A stretch of 64,000 nucleotides of DNA from Bryopsis sp. KO-2023 (taxonomy: Eukaryota > Chlorophyta > Ulvophyceae > Bryopsidales > Bryopsidaceae). Shown piece by piece: positions 21,775-32,590 of this stretch. A program made the position numbers and the translations under genes. Each line of letters begins with the position of its first letter. The stretch's first letter is position 1. Location: contig BSYQ01000009.1 in the NCBI GenBank assembly GCA_030272585.1, forward strand, positions 4,030,001 through 4,094,000, given 5' to 3'. The notes beneath the pieces were generated by a model. It saw nothing but the letters and a program-made list of their open reading frames with translations. It was not told where the DNA came from and made no database searches.

Positions 21775-23753
21775 CGGTTGAGAATCCTGGTGCCCTTCCT
21801 GGGGCTTTTTTTTCCTAGATTTTCCCATTAAAGGAAAGGGAAGGAGGGTTGATGAGTGAAAAAACGATCCCTCCATGAAGGTTAAAACTGCTGTTATTTT
21901 GGTTTTTTTCTTATTCATATTTTGTTTTTGCTTGGCTATCCAACGGCGGGGGGTCTGCCAGGCTGGGGGGTGTAGGTGGAACAACCATGTTCTGTGGATT
22001 TTGGTGTTTGGGGGGGAAGATTCATGAGGACAAAAATGATGGGGGTTTCCCGCATTCAAAAATGACAAACAGGGAACTCCACTTGCAATTGGGATAGTTA
22101 CGCTTTTTTTGAATTCAGACGATGGGTTGAAAAGACAAGGAAAGATAAGACAAATTTCAACAGAAAAGAAAAGAAAAATTCCAACAAGAAAAGGAAAGAC
22201 AACAAATTTTCAACTCCTGACATGTTTTTGGTCATTTTTTTTAGTTAAAATGCCAAAGCGTTGAGACCGAGGATTGGGCATTGAAAAACGACATGCCGCA
22301 TTCCTCGCCAGATTTAGCTGAATCTGTGAGAAAAAAAAATGAACAATTTGATGGTTTTGACCTCCTGTTGCGAAGAAATCATTTTGTTTTTTGTTGCTTT
22401 TGAATAGATTTCGGAACACACATGCACATAAGTGTGTCTGTATGTATATATATATGTATATTTACATTGATATATACTTCTGTTGTTCGTAAGGCACGAT
22501 TTGACACAGTCTAAATTTCCGCCATGCTCTACCGGTGGAACGGATGGAATTGTCTCCGTTTGTTTTTGTTGGTTGGCTGGTTGGCGTATTTTCCTAGATT
22601 TTATTTTAGTATTACATGAAATTGTGACGTATTATTGTTTTTGGCTGTTTTATTGATGGGGGGAGCAAATGAATGATTTTGATGATGGGAGATGCTCATC
22701 GAAATCCGATGTGAAAGAAAAAAAAAATACAAAAACGAAAAGAAAAGGAAAGATATTCTAGGTGAAAAAAAAAGTGCTTTGATTAATAGTTCTCTCTTTT
22801 TTTTCTCTGCGTGGAGGAGAGGGGGGGGTTAGGATGTGATGTCAACATCTTTTGCCCCAACGACAAAAAAAGCTGCTAAAAGGGTTATATAAAGACTGGA
22901 CTAATTTTTGTTGAGGGATATTGGTTCCTGCACTGTTTTGGGAGTGTATGTGTGCGTTGGCGGTGAACCATCAGGCCAGTGCAATGATTTCGTAAAATAA
23001 ATGCGATTTGTGGTGGTGGTGGAGGAGTACAAAAGTCGGGAAGAGTTTCTTTGTGAGTTAACTAGCACCATTCTTTTTCACTATTTAAATTTTATCTTTT
23101 TCAATTAAGTTTTATGGTCAGTGGGGCCAACCTACGAGAAAAGATGTTTGTGGATTTGTTGTTCACTGGATTGGTGTGGGAATATTATATATGTGCAGAC
23201 ACACATCGATAATTAAGGTTTAGTCATTGGATGGCGGGTCTTGTTGCTGGACAGGAAAGAGTGTGGACAGCCTTGGTTGGGCGATTTGAGTACCAGCCGA
23301 GGAGCGACCGGTTTCGAGTGGGGGTGGCCCGTGCACAAACTACGATTTACCCCACCACACTCGACAAACTTTCAAACAAAACGAGCATAATTCCCACTTG
23401 CCTCGCAGTCGTCACCCCAACCATACCTGACCCCTCCTCTTTAAACCAACTCGAACAATCGCAAGCGGCTGCGGGAATGGGGGCTATATGTGTGTTTCGA
23501 CCCACACCATGGTGCTACTCAAGCCTTCAACACTTAACACAACTGAACACAGCCCGCCACACTAAGGTGTTCTACTTGTTCTCCAGCCGTCACTCGTGCG
23601 CCAGTTCCATCAGCCACAGATTTCCGCAGTCGGATTCATCATGATCTTTGGGCGACCACGACTTTTCTCACTTTCACCCCCTTTGTCGCACATTCCTTAC
23701 TATCAGCGGCCCCCGCGGAGGGAAAGGGCCCAGCCTTACGGAGTAAGTTTCCG
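21775..23753. other. Spacer between the TKL kinase and HGPRT genes
   Basis: AT-rich, with homopolymers and a TATATA stretch near 22445. No recognisable coding segment is seen. A short upstream ATG frame at 23641, opening MIFGRPRLF, overlaps the HGPRT leader and stops just past the HGPRT start. It would act as an upstream ORF if the transcript begins before it. Confidence 0.5.
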
Positions 23754-26409
23754 ATGATGAGCTTTTTTTTTATGACTGCGATGGTGGTCAACAGTGCGGG
23801 ATCCCATATCGCAAAAGTTCTGTTTTCCGCGGACGACATCAAGCGGCGTGTCGGGGCAGTGGGAAGGTGCCGTCTAGTCATCTGGGAGGGAGAATCCTTC
23901 CCCCCCCCCTCCCCAAAAAAATATATATATATATTGCACAGTTTATTTGGGTTCATTTCGTTGACAAAATGCTTTAGGAATGAGGTTTGTCGAAAAGAAG
24001 GAAATGACAGCCATAAATCGCTGTTTTAAAGTTATGTTGGGGGTTCCTGCCTGGCATTTTGATACAACAACAAAAGAAGAATAAAAAAACTTGGAAAGTT
24101 GTTAAGGGCAGTGTTTTAGCTGCACGATTTGATAAGCTTTTTCCCCTTTAGTTGAGGGAAAATTTTCCTCTCTTTTTTTTTTTGAAATGGAGAGCCTGTG
24201 TAAATGCTGATTGTGTGTTTTTCTTGTGGTTTCCAGGAAGCTTGCTCTTGACTATGCGGATCGAAAGCCCCTCGTGATGGGGGTAAGTTCTGTCTCGCTC
24301 GTAATTAATTCTGCTCTAAAAAAAAAATTAATTCCGCCTCCTATGTCGGTCCAATCCGTGCTGGGAGCCATTCCGGTGACTAACGCGGTTCGATCGATTG
24401 CTGATCTACTCCGTGCGCGCCAGTCGCGGAACCCTCAACCCATTTTTCTTTTATTGATGTATGTCTGGCATACAGGATGCGGCCCTCATTTGGGATCAAA
24501 ATTCAGTTTTAGCGGTTCTGTCTGTCTGTGTGGTCTGTCTGTCTGGAGCGCTTCAGACTGTGTCCTTTTATTTATCATTTTAGTTTGGTTTAAGAAAAAT
24601 ACAATGTGGGTCTGACATACCCTGAGACTTGATCATCATATCGGTGAGGGATAATCACAGTGTGATCCCCCCATCCCTTCAGGGAAAAAAAAGGGAAAAA
24701 ACAATTGCCCTGCAATTGTTTGGTTTCAGCGAATCAATTCCCAAAACCTACCAATGCCATTGTGGGAAAATTTGACAGAATTTCATTGCTGCATGAAGGA
24801 ATATTTGCACCTTTTTTTTCCCTTATGCAAAAAATTAATTCAGCCATCCTGACCCTCTCTGTTTTTATGGAAAAAAGCGACACGAGATGCTTTATCTTTT
24901 CTTTCTTTTTTTTTCTTTCTCCCCTACCAACTCTTGACATTTAACAGAATGTGTGCCCATGACAGACATTGACTGGAGCTTTCATTTTTACAGCAGGTAT
25001 GTGTGTGCAACTGATCTCGACGGGTGCATTCCCCACCACGATTAGCATACGAATTTCTCTTGCGAAGATGACCAAGTGGAAATCCACTTTTTTTTTAATA
25101 ATCAATTAATTGTTTTTATCACACTTTTTTTTTTCTCTGCACATATTTTTTTCTCAGGCTCTTTTTTTTTCAATACACACTGACCACCACCAGCAATCGT
25201 CCGATTTTTTCTTTCTTCATTAAAAAAAAAAAGGGGGGGAAAAGTTGTGTCCCTGGTTTCATCTCATAGATTTGGTTCGAGCGATGGAACCCTGCCCACT
25301 GGACATGGATGTCACTTTCTGCCAAGCATCCTCTTACGGCTCCGGAACGCAATCTTCTGGAAATGTCAAATTGAACACCTGCTCGCACATACCCGTGAAA
25401 AACAGAAACGTCATTCTCGTGAGTTCCCACACTTTTTTCTTTTTTTCTTTTTTTTTTCAATTCTTCCCTTTTCCCTCACCCACCCCTCCCTTTTTCCTTT
25501 TTCTTTTTTTCGGATAGCAAATCACACACAGGACCGAAAAGTGGCAAATGCCTGAAATCTCTAAATCGAAACCAGTTTTGTTTGCACCCCGTTTTGATCG
25601 GTGTTTTTTTTTTCTTCTCCGGATCGAACATGGCCATTCCACTTCACACGAACGGTGCAATGCACCCCCCTTCAGTTTGTCCAACAGTGTTCCGAACCTG
25701 ACACTCCCGCCCAAAAGAGAAATCAACTCACATCTTTCATTCATGCAGTCCATGCGGCATGTGCATGAACCATTCAGATGTCAGACTCAGACCGTTGTGC
25801 ATGTTTCCAGGTTGAAGATATTGTGGACACCGGTGGCACGCTTTCCACTCTTATGAAAGCTTTGTTGGGGGCTGGGGCCGAATCTGTCGAGTGCGTGGCA
25901 TTGTTGAATAAGGCCGAAGGGCGAACGGTGGATGTCGAGGCTAAATATGTTTGTTTCCAGGTGAATTCTTAAGCTTCTTGTTTGTTTTTTTTTGGAGTTG
26001 TTTTAGCTTTCCCTTAGGCAAAATCCTTGCGCAAAAATTTCCCCTCCTCCTGCTCATCTTCTTCGATCTTTTGCTTTCAGTTGCGGTGCTTACTCAATCC
26101 AAAAAAAAAGAAAAAAAAAAAGAAAAATTGGTGCTGAGAACTGTTGTTTTTTTTGGTTTTTTTTGGCTGAAAGCTTTTCTGATAATTGTTTGTTTCTTCT
26201 TGTTTTTTGCTGAAAAGTGTTCTTTTTTTTTTCTGATAACTGTTGTTTTCTTTTTCCTGAAAACTGTTGTTTTTCTTGGTGTGTTCGGTCAGTGCCCGAA
26301 CGAATTCGTGGTGGGATATGGGTTGGACTTCGATCAGCACTACAGGTGTTTACCGTATGTCGGAGTCCTCAAACCTGAGGTGTACAACAATTACGAACGC
26401 GGAGAGTAA
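23754..26409 (+). CDS. HGPRT: Hypoxanthine-guanine phosphoribosyltransferase
   Basis: Purine salvage enzyme that joins hypoxanthine or guanine to PRPP to make IMP or GMP. Six exons, 23754-23866, 24237-24282, 24966-24996, 25270-25418, 25811-25960 and 26293-26409, join in phase into 201 residues. Motifs in order: [24 protein letters not shown] with the pyrophosphate loop TLTGAF, the [11 protein letters not shown] flexible loop with its catalytic SY, the PRPP-binding signature [12 protein letters not shown], the purine-binding segment [10 protein letters not shown], and the C-terminal [10 protein letters not shown]...[10 protein letters not shown] typical of HGPRT. In-frame ATGs at 23754, 23757, 23772 and 23781 are all possible starts. 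The third exon is only 31 nt. The pyrophosphate loop has Thr where most enzymes have Lys (LTG for LKG). Confidence 0.93.
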
Positions 26410-27619
26410 TTTTGCTCCCTTGCGAAAAAAACTATGTATACTTTATCAGATGCTTTGGGGCATGAACTATAGATAGATATTGGGGAATCTTCTTGTGGCG
26501 AAATTATTGCTTTTCTTTTATCTTATTATACAGATTAGAGCCTGGGTCGAACAAATGCAGCGTTTTTTCTGTCAAAGAACGAAGTGGTGGCTGTTTGTAG
26601 TGTTTATGTGTTGGTGGGTGCCGATGTTGACCCCTTGTAATTCAAAACTGCTGTCGATTATTGCATTTCCAAGGGGGAGAATCCCGAGAATCCCGAGAAG
26701 GGTTGAAAATGCATCAACAAGCGAACCTGATTTCTTTTCGACTGGGAATTTGTAAAGGATGGGCAACCCCCTGTTTTCGGACCCTCCGTTTCGGATTGAT
26801 GTTGTTGTGGCCAGGTCAAGTTCGATAAGAATGGAGTCAGGACAATTGCAGTTTGATGCCACTCTGAAACAAAGACTATGGGTTATTCTTTCTCTTTTGG
26901 GGGCCAATCCAAAATTCACTGGAGGAACAGCAAACATGATCACCTTGAAATCTATTGTATCGGGGACTGCACCATGATGTGACGTATTACAGGAAAATCA
27001 TGTATAAATGCATGATTGTAGGAGGAACACTTTCAGTCTGATTGTCAAACCAGCACAGTCAGAACTTGATTGACCAAACAAATGTGTCATGTCGAAAAGC
27101 TTGATTTGGAGATCGAAATTGAACCACTCCTCCAGCCACGACTCGTGATTCGGAATCAGTGTTTACAAAATGAAAGAATAAGTGAGAGTGTTTATAAATG
27201 GCCCTTTAAACAGATTTCTATCCACCCATCCTTCTCTTCTTAAAAAGGCATGTTGGAATTCAACATGTAAAAAAAAAATCCAAGAGGGCATCAGCATATC
27301 TCAGGGCATTTACATCATATCAGAACAAGCTCTTGAATCACTGGGTGAAACACAGTTAAAAACTGTTGAGTTTGATGGCCGGGATAAGTGCGGTTGTGTT
27401 GAGTATGATTTGTGTCAGTTGGGAGTTTGAAACAATAAAAAAAGAGAAAGCTGTGTTGGGTTTGGGATTAACTGTCAGGAACAGAGTGAACAAGGGTGTT
27501 GGGACAGTTGAGTAAGGGCATATGGTCAGAAGTTTAAAAGTGACCAACTTTTGAGCTGGCAATGAGCGATTTTGTGTTCAGAACATAACATAACATAATT
27601 ACACGCGAAGAAGCCACCC
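26410..27619. other. Spacer between HGPRT and the LINE copy
   Basis: Contains the HGPRT 3' flank. No recognised coding segment on either strand. Confidence 0.5.
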
Positions 27620-27630
27620 AGCTTCTATTG

Positions 27631-29100
27631 TTTCTTTGTGATTTAGGCCCCCATCATGGGATTCACATTAATCGTCACAAATGTGAACTCTTTTGGCCTT
27701 CAGCTCCTTCCGCGGATTCGCTTCCTAGGGAATTGTCACGTTCGTTTGGTACTTGTTGGGGGGCGGATGTGTTGGGGGCCCCGTTTGGGTCTGATGAGTG
27801 GGTTACACCGTTTTTGGATCGTCGATATGAGCAAGTTAAGTCGTTGGTTGAGTGTATTTCTGAGGTTGCTGATTCTCAGCTACAATTTCTTTTTTTGCGC
27901 TCCTGTTTAGGGGCATGTCGAGTGGTGCATCTTTTTCGCACTACTCCTCCTTGTTTGTATAGCAGTGTCCAACACTTCTTGGACCGCTTTGATGGTTTGT
28001 TACGGGATTCTATGGAACAGTTTTTTTGTTTATCTTTATCTTCGATGGCTTGGTTGCAAACCAGCCTGCCGGTTCGTAGTGGGGGACTTGGGATTTCGGC
28101 TGGAAGTTGGTTTCATGCAGTAGCCTATTTTTCTTCTCTACATTTTGTTCGTCATGATTTGTCGATTCTTTCGGGGGTTTCTTTTTCTTCAAACCATCCT
28201 TCGTGGAGCTTTGCCGCTGTGCAACTTGATGATATTTTGCCGCCAGCAGCACTCAGTTCCCCCGAGGAGTGGTTCGCGAAGGAGCAGGTTACCCAGAAAG
28301 CGTTGACGTTGCTGGTTGGGGAGCGGCGGTTTGATGCTCTTTTGCGTCAAGGGTTCCGGCGGGATGAGGCGCGTTTGCGAAGTCTCTCTCTTCCTTATTC
28401 TGGGGCTTACCTTTCTGCTTTGCCTAATCAGGCGTTGGGGACGGAGCTTTCTTCGGCGGCGTTCAATATTTTATTACGATGGCGGTTGGGTCTCCCCATG
28501 TATGAGGATGGCGCTGTTTGTCCCATGTGTCATTCGTCCATGGATGTTTTTGGTGATCATGCTATCATGTGCCAAGTGGGGGGCAGTGTTTTGGCTCGTC
28601 ATAATAGTATCCGGAACTTTTTGTTCCATTTTTCTCGGTCGGCGGGTGTGCGTCCTCGCATGGAGTTGCACGTAGATTCTTCTTTTGAGCGTCCGGCCGA
28701 CGTTTTTTTTCCGTCTTGGCGGCATGGTAAGGCGTGTGTTATTGATGTCACTGTTTCGCATCCTTTACAGCAAGCCACTTTGGCTCGGGCTACTCGCGAA
28801 GCGGGGGCGGGCATTTTACGTTGTGTGGATCGCAAGGCTCAAGTGGCTGAGAAATGTCATCGTTTGGGGTTTGATTTTATCTGTTTTGCGGCCGAGTCTT
28901 TTGGCGGGTTTTCTTCGGACAGTGGTCATTTGATTCGTTCTTTATCCCGCGCAGTTGCGACTTGTCAAGATCTCCCGGTTTCAGTTGTTGTTGAAAGAGC
29001 GTGGCAGCAGCTCTCTCTTTCTTTACATCGGCCTCAGGGTAACGCTTTTTTGGAGCGATCTTCTTTGTCGTTTGATTCTTTTGCTTTTGATCGAGGGTAG
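27631..29100 (+). pseudogene. C-terminal part of a LINE RT/endonuclease protein
   Basis: About 489 residues with no internal stop. It begins in the region after the RT active site (INRHKCELFWPS, then LGAPFG). A zinc-ribbon-like CPMCHSS...GDHAIMC with RHNSIRNFL follows. After that comes a PD-(D/E)xK-like nuclease core, RPADVFF...KACVIDVTVSHPL, of the kind found at the C-terminus of site-specific LINEs. The RT catalytic box is absent because of 5' truncation, so this copy cannot make a full protein. Family-level naming (R2/NeSL-like or a related group) is uncertain. Confidence 0.8.
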
Positions 29101-29158
29101 ACACAGTATTGGGTTTGAGGTTGATGGATTGTGGACATAAATACGGACTTGTGTAATT
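27631..29158 (+). mobile_element. 5'-truncated non-LTR retrotransposon (LINE) with endonuclease-like C-terminus
   Basis: An insertion of 1,528 bp bounded by an exact 11-bp target duplication, AGCTTCTATTG, at 27620-27630 and 29159-29169. The coding frame is open from the left boundary, so the copy was cut short at its 5' end, as is usual in target-primed reverse transcription. It retains only the end of the RT region and the domains after it. There is no poly-A tail; the 3' end is AT-rich (GTGTAATT). The clean duplication indicates a young insertion. Confidence 0.88.
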
Positions 29159-29250
29159 AGCTTCTATTGCGGAAAAATGTACACCAATGTGAACAGACGA
29201 ATGTTTGGAACCAAAAAACAAAAAAAAACAAAAAACACAGAGCATCAGGC

Positions 29251-29344
29251 ACAAAAAAAGAAAATGTTTGGCATATTTTTCAGTACTTCTCGATTTTGTG
29301 TTCGAGAAGTACTGAAAAATATGCCAAACATTTTCTTTTTTTGT
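29251..29344. repeat. Perfect 43-bp inverted repeat (hairpin)
   Basis: The arms 29251-29293 and 29302-29344 are exact reverse complements, with the 8-nt loop TTTTGTGT between them. The left arm begins ACAAAAAAAG and ends ACTTCTCGA. It lies between the LINE copy and unit A. Confidence 0.95.
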
Positions 29345-29403
29345 ATCCTCATCTTTTCCTTAATGATCTTCTAGATGAAAACAACTAACTGGAATAAACT
29401 GAT

Positions 29404-29720
29404 TTCTCTTCATTAGCTTGCTATCGAAGCGGGGACCTTCCTCAACGACGTTGCAGCTGACCGTATTTTGTCCATACACTTTCTCGAGAATACAAGCTTT
29501 GAAAACAGCAATTCCCTGAATGGTCTAGAGAAGACATCAAGAGGCACTGTATCTCTCACAGTCGGCGAGCTAAAGCACGCATCCATACATTTGGAGCAGC
29601 AGCGACAGCGGCCAACGCCCCCTTTCACTATGATTCCGTGCTCCAAGTTCAACCGACACGAAACCAACAATTCTCTTTTGCGATAGAGAACCAGAAAGTT
29701 TGGTGCAACCTTCTGGGAGT
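29404..29720 (-). repeat. Module X, copy in unit A
   Basis: This stretch is similar to 63013-63420, both read on the same strand, starting GATTTCTCTTCATTA and ending near CAGAAAGTTTGGTGCA. On the minus strand a shared frame reads LEHGIIVKGGVGRCRCCSKC here and LEHAIMVQGGVCRCRGCSKC in the other copy. Several differences fall in third codon positions, which hints at a former or present Cys-rich coding exon. No family is recognised. Confidence 0.55.
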
Positions 29721-29748
29721 ATCAAATACAGGATCGGGACATTTCTCG

Positions 29749-29780
29749 CAGAAATCCGGATTTCTGATGTCTTAAGACAT
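29749..29780. repeat. Two abutting perfect palindromes
   Basis: CAGAAATCCGGATTTCTG (29749-29766) is directly followed by ATGTCTTAAGACAT (29767-29780). Both are perfect palindromes with no spacer. Confidence 0.95.
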
Positions 29781-29940
29781 TTGAAAGTAGCCTCACAAAA
29801 CCACAGCAAATAGAAGCAGTCGCCTTCAAACAAATTCAAGCAAGTAGAACAAAAAGTGATACTATCATCTCTGTCGGGCGACCTGATTCCGCCATTTACG
29901 CTGTAATGCCCAATCGAAACGCTTGCAAAATCGGATATTT

Positions 29941-29967
29941 CTGTCAGTCCTCCTGTCCGACTGACAG
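29941..29967 (+). repeat. Conserved 9-bp-stem hairpin, unit A
   Basis: Stem CTGTCAGTC/GACTGACAG with the loop CTCCTGTCC. It is found again in unit B at 62652-62678 (minus strand) with a single loop change. It lies about 70 bp upstream of the micro-ORF start in both copies, which suggests a 5'-UTR or promoter element. Confidence 0.85.
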
Positions 29968-30036
29968 AAACCGAGGCTCCCTCTTATTGTCGAACCTGGC
30001 GTGTGTTTCTTTGACTTACGGACGAGTGTTTACACA

Positions 30037-30120
30037 ATGGTGAAGCCACTTCTGATCACCGTTGCAACATTTGTCGTAGCAAAACTGCTCAAAAGGTCGG
30101 ACAAACCCGGCAAGAGGTAG
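30037..30120 (+). CDS. Conserved 27-aa membrane micro-ORF, unit A
   Basis: MVKPLLITVATFVVAKLL followed by a basic tail ending KPGKR and a TAG stop. The hydrophobic core could span a membrane. The unit B copy (62498-62581, minus) differs at 13 codons: nine changes are silent and four alter the residue, which points to selection on the peptide. The stop codon overlaps a possible splice donor (AAGAG|GTAGGT). Using it with the acceptor at 30203 would instead end the peptide in MNE, again in both copies. It precedes the secreted-protein start at 30230, so the transcript looks two-cistron-like. The function is unknown. Confidence 0.6.
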   Translation: MVKPLLITVATFVVAKLLKRSDKPGKR

Positions 30121-30229
30121 GTGAAGCAGTCGACGCAAGTGGCCGTTTTACACCAGTGAAAACACATTGCGCGACGTTGCTGACCCAGGCTTCTTTTTTT
30201 CAGTATGAATGAATAGACGCCTAGACGCA

Positions 30230-32590
30230 ATGGGACAGGGAGCGGGATACCCCCTAGCGTGGGTTATCGCTCTGATCCTGTTGGCGAGCGGGCGGGGGAG
30301 CAAGATAGAGTGTGAGAGCTGTACCACTTGCAGCCAAGACGGTCCCACGTGTTGCATCAGGAACGAATTTGACCGGTGCAGCAGGCATAGCAAGACATCT
30401 TTGAAGTGCTACGCTACCAGCGACGAGAGCATACCTTACTTTCAACAAACTATAAAGCTGCTCAACAAGTGGGGAAACTGCCAAGAGTGCATCGCTGGGA
30501 TAGTGACTTTGCCAAAAAGTTTATCAACGAAGGTAGAAGCCTCGCACCATCAAAGTCAAGACGTGCGCACCATTATTGCTTCAATGACTGTTTGGTTTTC
30601 CATGCTCTGAAGCGTGTGTTGCATTCCTTTCTCAGACCTTGACAAAAGAGTGTGTCGCCATGGACAACTCTCGGAAGCGCTGTGGGGAGCTTCCGCAAGG
30701 CGTAATGTCATATAGACAGAGTATTCTGAAGGATCTGGTGATGGTAATTAGCAAAATGATGGAGTGCAAGAAAGCGTGCACGAGCTCGGGCAGCAGAGAA
30801 CGGCTGGACTTGCGCACAGACACGGGTAAAACATCAGCTTCCACACATTCCCTCTATGTTGCGATTTCTCGATTGTCTCGCTTTTGGACTGGTTTCAACT
30901 CACTTTGCAATCCAGGGCTCAATGGGGGAGCATTTGGAGAGTATGCGCAAGTTTTGATGAGCGATGAGGGATCCTGCATCACACCGGCCGACTGTGGAGG
31001 GGCCGGGCTCTATAGCTACAGAAGCGTCGGAAATCCACGCAATTGTGATGCATCCATGGGCCTTGAAGAGTGCGGTCATCAACGTACAAGCAAACGCCAA
31101 CGCTACAAGAAGCAGACCGTCCTTTTCGATTCCCACACTGAATCGTGTGGTTTGGATGCGGATGTTCACGCGTTCGACATACACCCTGTGAACAGGTTAG
31201 CGTTTCTGCTGTTGCTCCGATCCAGGGATACTTGCAAATCACCCACCCCAAAGGACTGAAAGTGCGAGTACTTTCCAACTCCAACAACAAACCATTCGTG
31301 TTTCAATTTTCTGACCACAGGTGCAGGAAGGCTTCATGGAACGGAGGTAGCGCAACGTTCACGAATGCGTCACGCGATGGCATATGCAACCCTACCGATA
31401 CGGCGGCCGCGAACTTTGGCAACTGCGGGAGCACAATCGAGATCAGCAGCCTGGCCAAATCGAGGATGCGATTCTTCTGCAACTCTACTTACAATGCATC
31501 TTCCATGGAGCTCCTGGCAGACAGATGTTTCGGGGTGGGGACTGACCTACGGAACCCAACCGTCGTTGCCTATACCATGATCGCGTTCGGAGATGTGGCG
31601 AAGAACGCAGACAGTGCCCCCCGTTTCTCCTCAGGAGATATCAACGACTTGGCTTCGATTCCTCTCCAGGGTCTTGGTGCGGATTGCGCAGTACCTGTGC
31701 CTTCGTGTCTGTCTGGAGCGATTCAAGTCTTGGCGTTGAGCGGTGCAGACGAAACTGCAGAGCGTTCGGGAGGTTCAAGCCCATGGAGTTCGTCCATCCA
31801 GTTCCTAGGAGCACCGATTCCAGCAGTCTCGGGCGGCGGCCCGCTGGAAAGACCGTTTGTTCAGTTGATTGATCTCCGAATATCAGCTCGCATCAACCCG
31901 GCGTCAGTGCGTCGTTTGGTCTACAGTTGGACACAGCTGCTGAAAGAGGGGCAGGGGTTATGGGTACCAAACGAGGAAGTTGGAAGAAAAGGCTTTAGGC
32001 CTACGAACTCGACTCGGTCGTTCAAACACGAATACGACTTCATGGAGGAGTTTATGTTCGAGAACGGCGAGAAAATGGAAGAGCCCTGGATCAAGATGGC
32101 GATGATCACATGGGATCCAGGCGGGCTGGGAGAAGGAAGAAGAACAACACACAACAATTGGTGCACCTGCACCACAACAAAATGGAAATTTGATGAGAAA
32201 CCAGTCGTGTCTGTTGTGGAACGGTCAGCGACTGCGGCAACACGCTCTGGGGACCATATGTCAACTGAATGGCCACAGAAAATCGAAATTTATACCAAAC
32301 TGAAATTTTTGTTGGAAGATCTGCAAGACTGCAGAACACGAATATCGTTGTCGAGGTCCCAAGCAAACCTGACGGATGAAAATGTCATGAGTGGATCGAC
32401 AAGGAAGGCTGCACAAGCGATAACGTGCGCGGCAACAGTGTCGCGAGTGAACGAAACTGGCATTGGTGTTCATTTTTGGACCAGTGTTAGCCCATTTTCC
32501 AGCCCAGAATGCTTTGGAATTTGGGAAACGTTTTGTTTGCTAGACCGGGCCTATCAAAAAACACAACGGCAGTATTTTCGGCCACAGTGA
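30230..32590 (+). CDS. Secreted Cys-rich glycoprotein, unit A
   Basis: Unrecognised family. Four coding exons, 30230-30532, 30636-30825, 30916-31195 and 31321-32590, join in phase into 680 residues. A further 5' exon carrying the micro-ORF splices to the acceptor at 30203. The N-terminus MGQGAGYPLAWVIALILLAS is a clear signal peptide. A Cys-rich segment follows (CESCTTCSQDGPTCCIRNEF), then helical and Cys-containing regions, and several N-glycosylation sites (NAS, NST, NLT, NET). No transmembrane segment or GPI signal is obvious at the C-terminus, so the product is probably secreted or held by partners. Unit B encodes a shorter paralogue. A surface or extracellular role is inferred from these features only. 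Confidence 0.72.

Noticed and set aside
23231-23644. A 137-codon + strand frame upstream of HGPRT
   Set aside because: The composition is uneven and there is no recognised motif. It sits in the HGPRT 5' flank.
29251-29344. 43-bp hairpin considered as the 3' end of the LINE or a Helitron terminus
   Set aside because: The LINE boundary is fixed by its target duplication at 29159-29169, and no Helitron-type end or replicase gene is seen.
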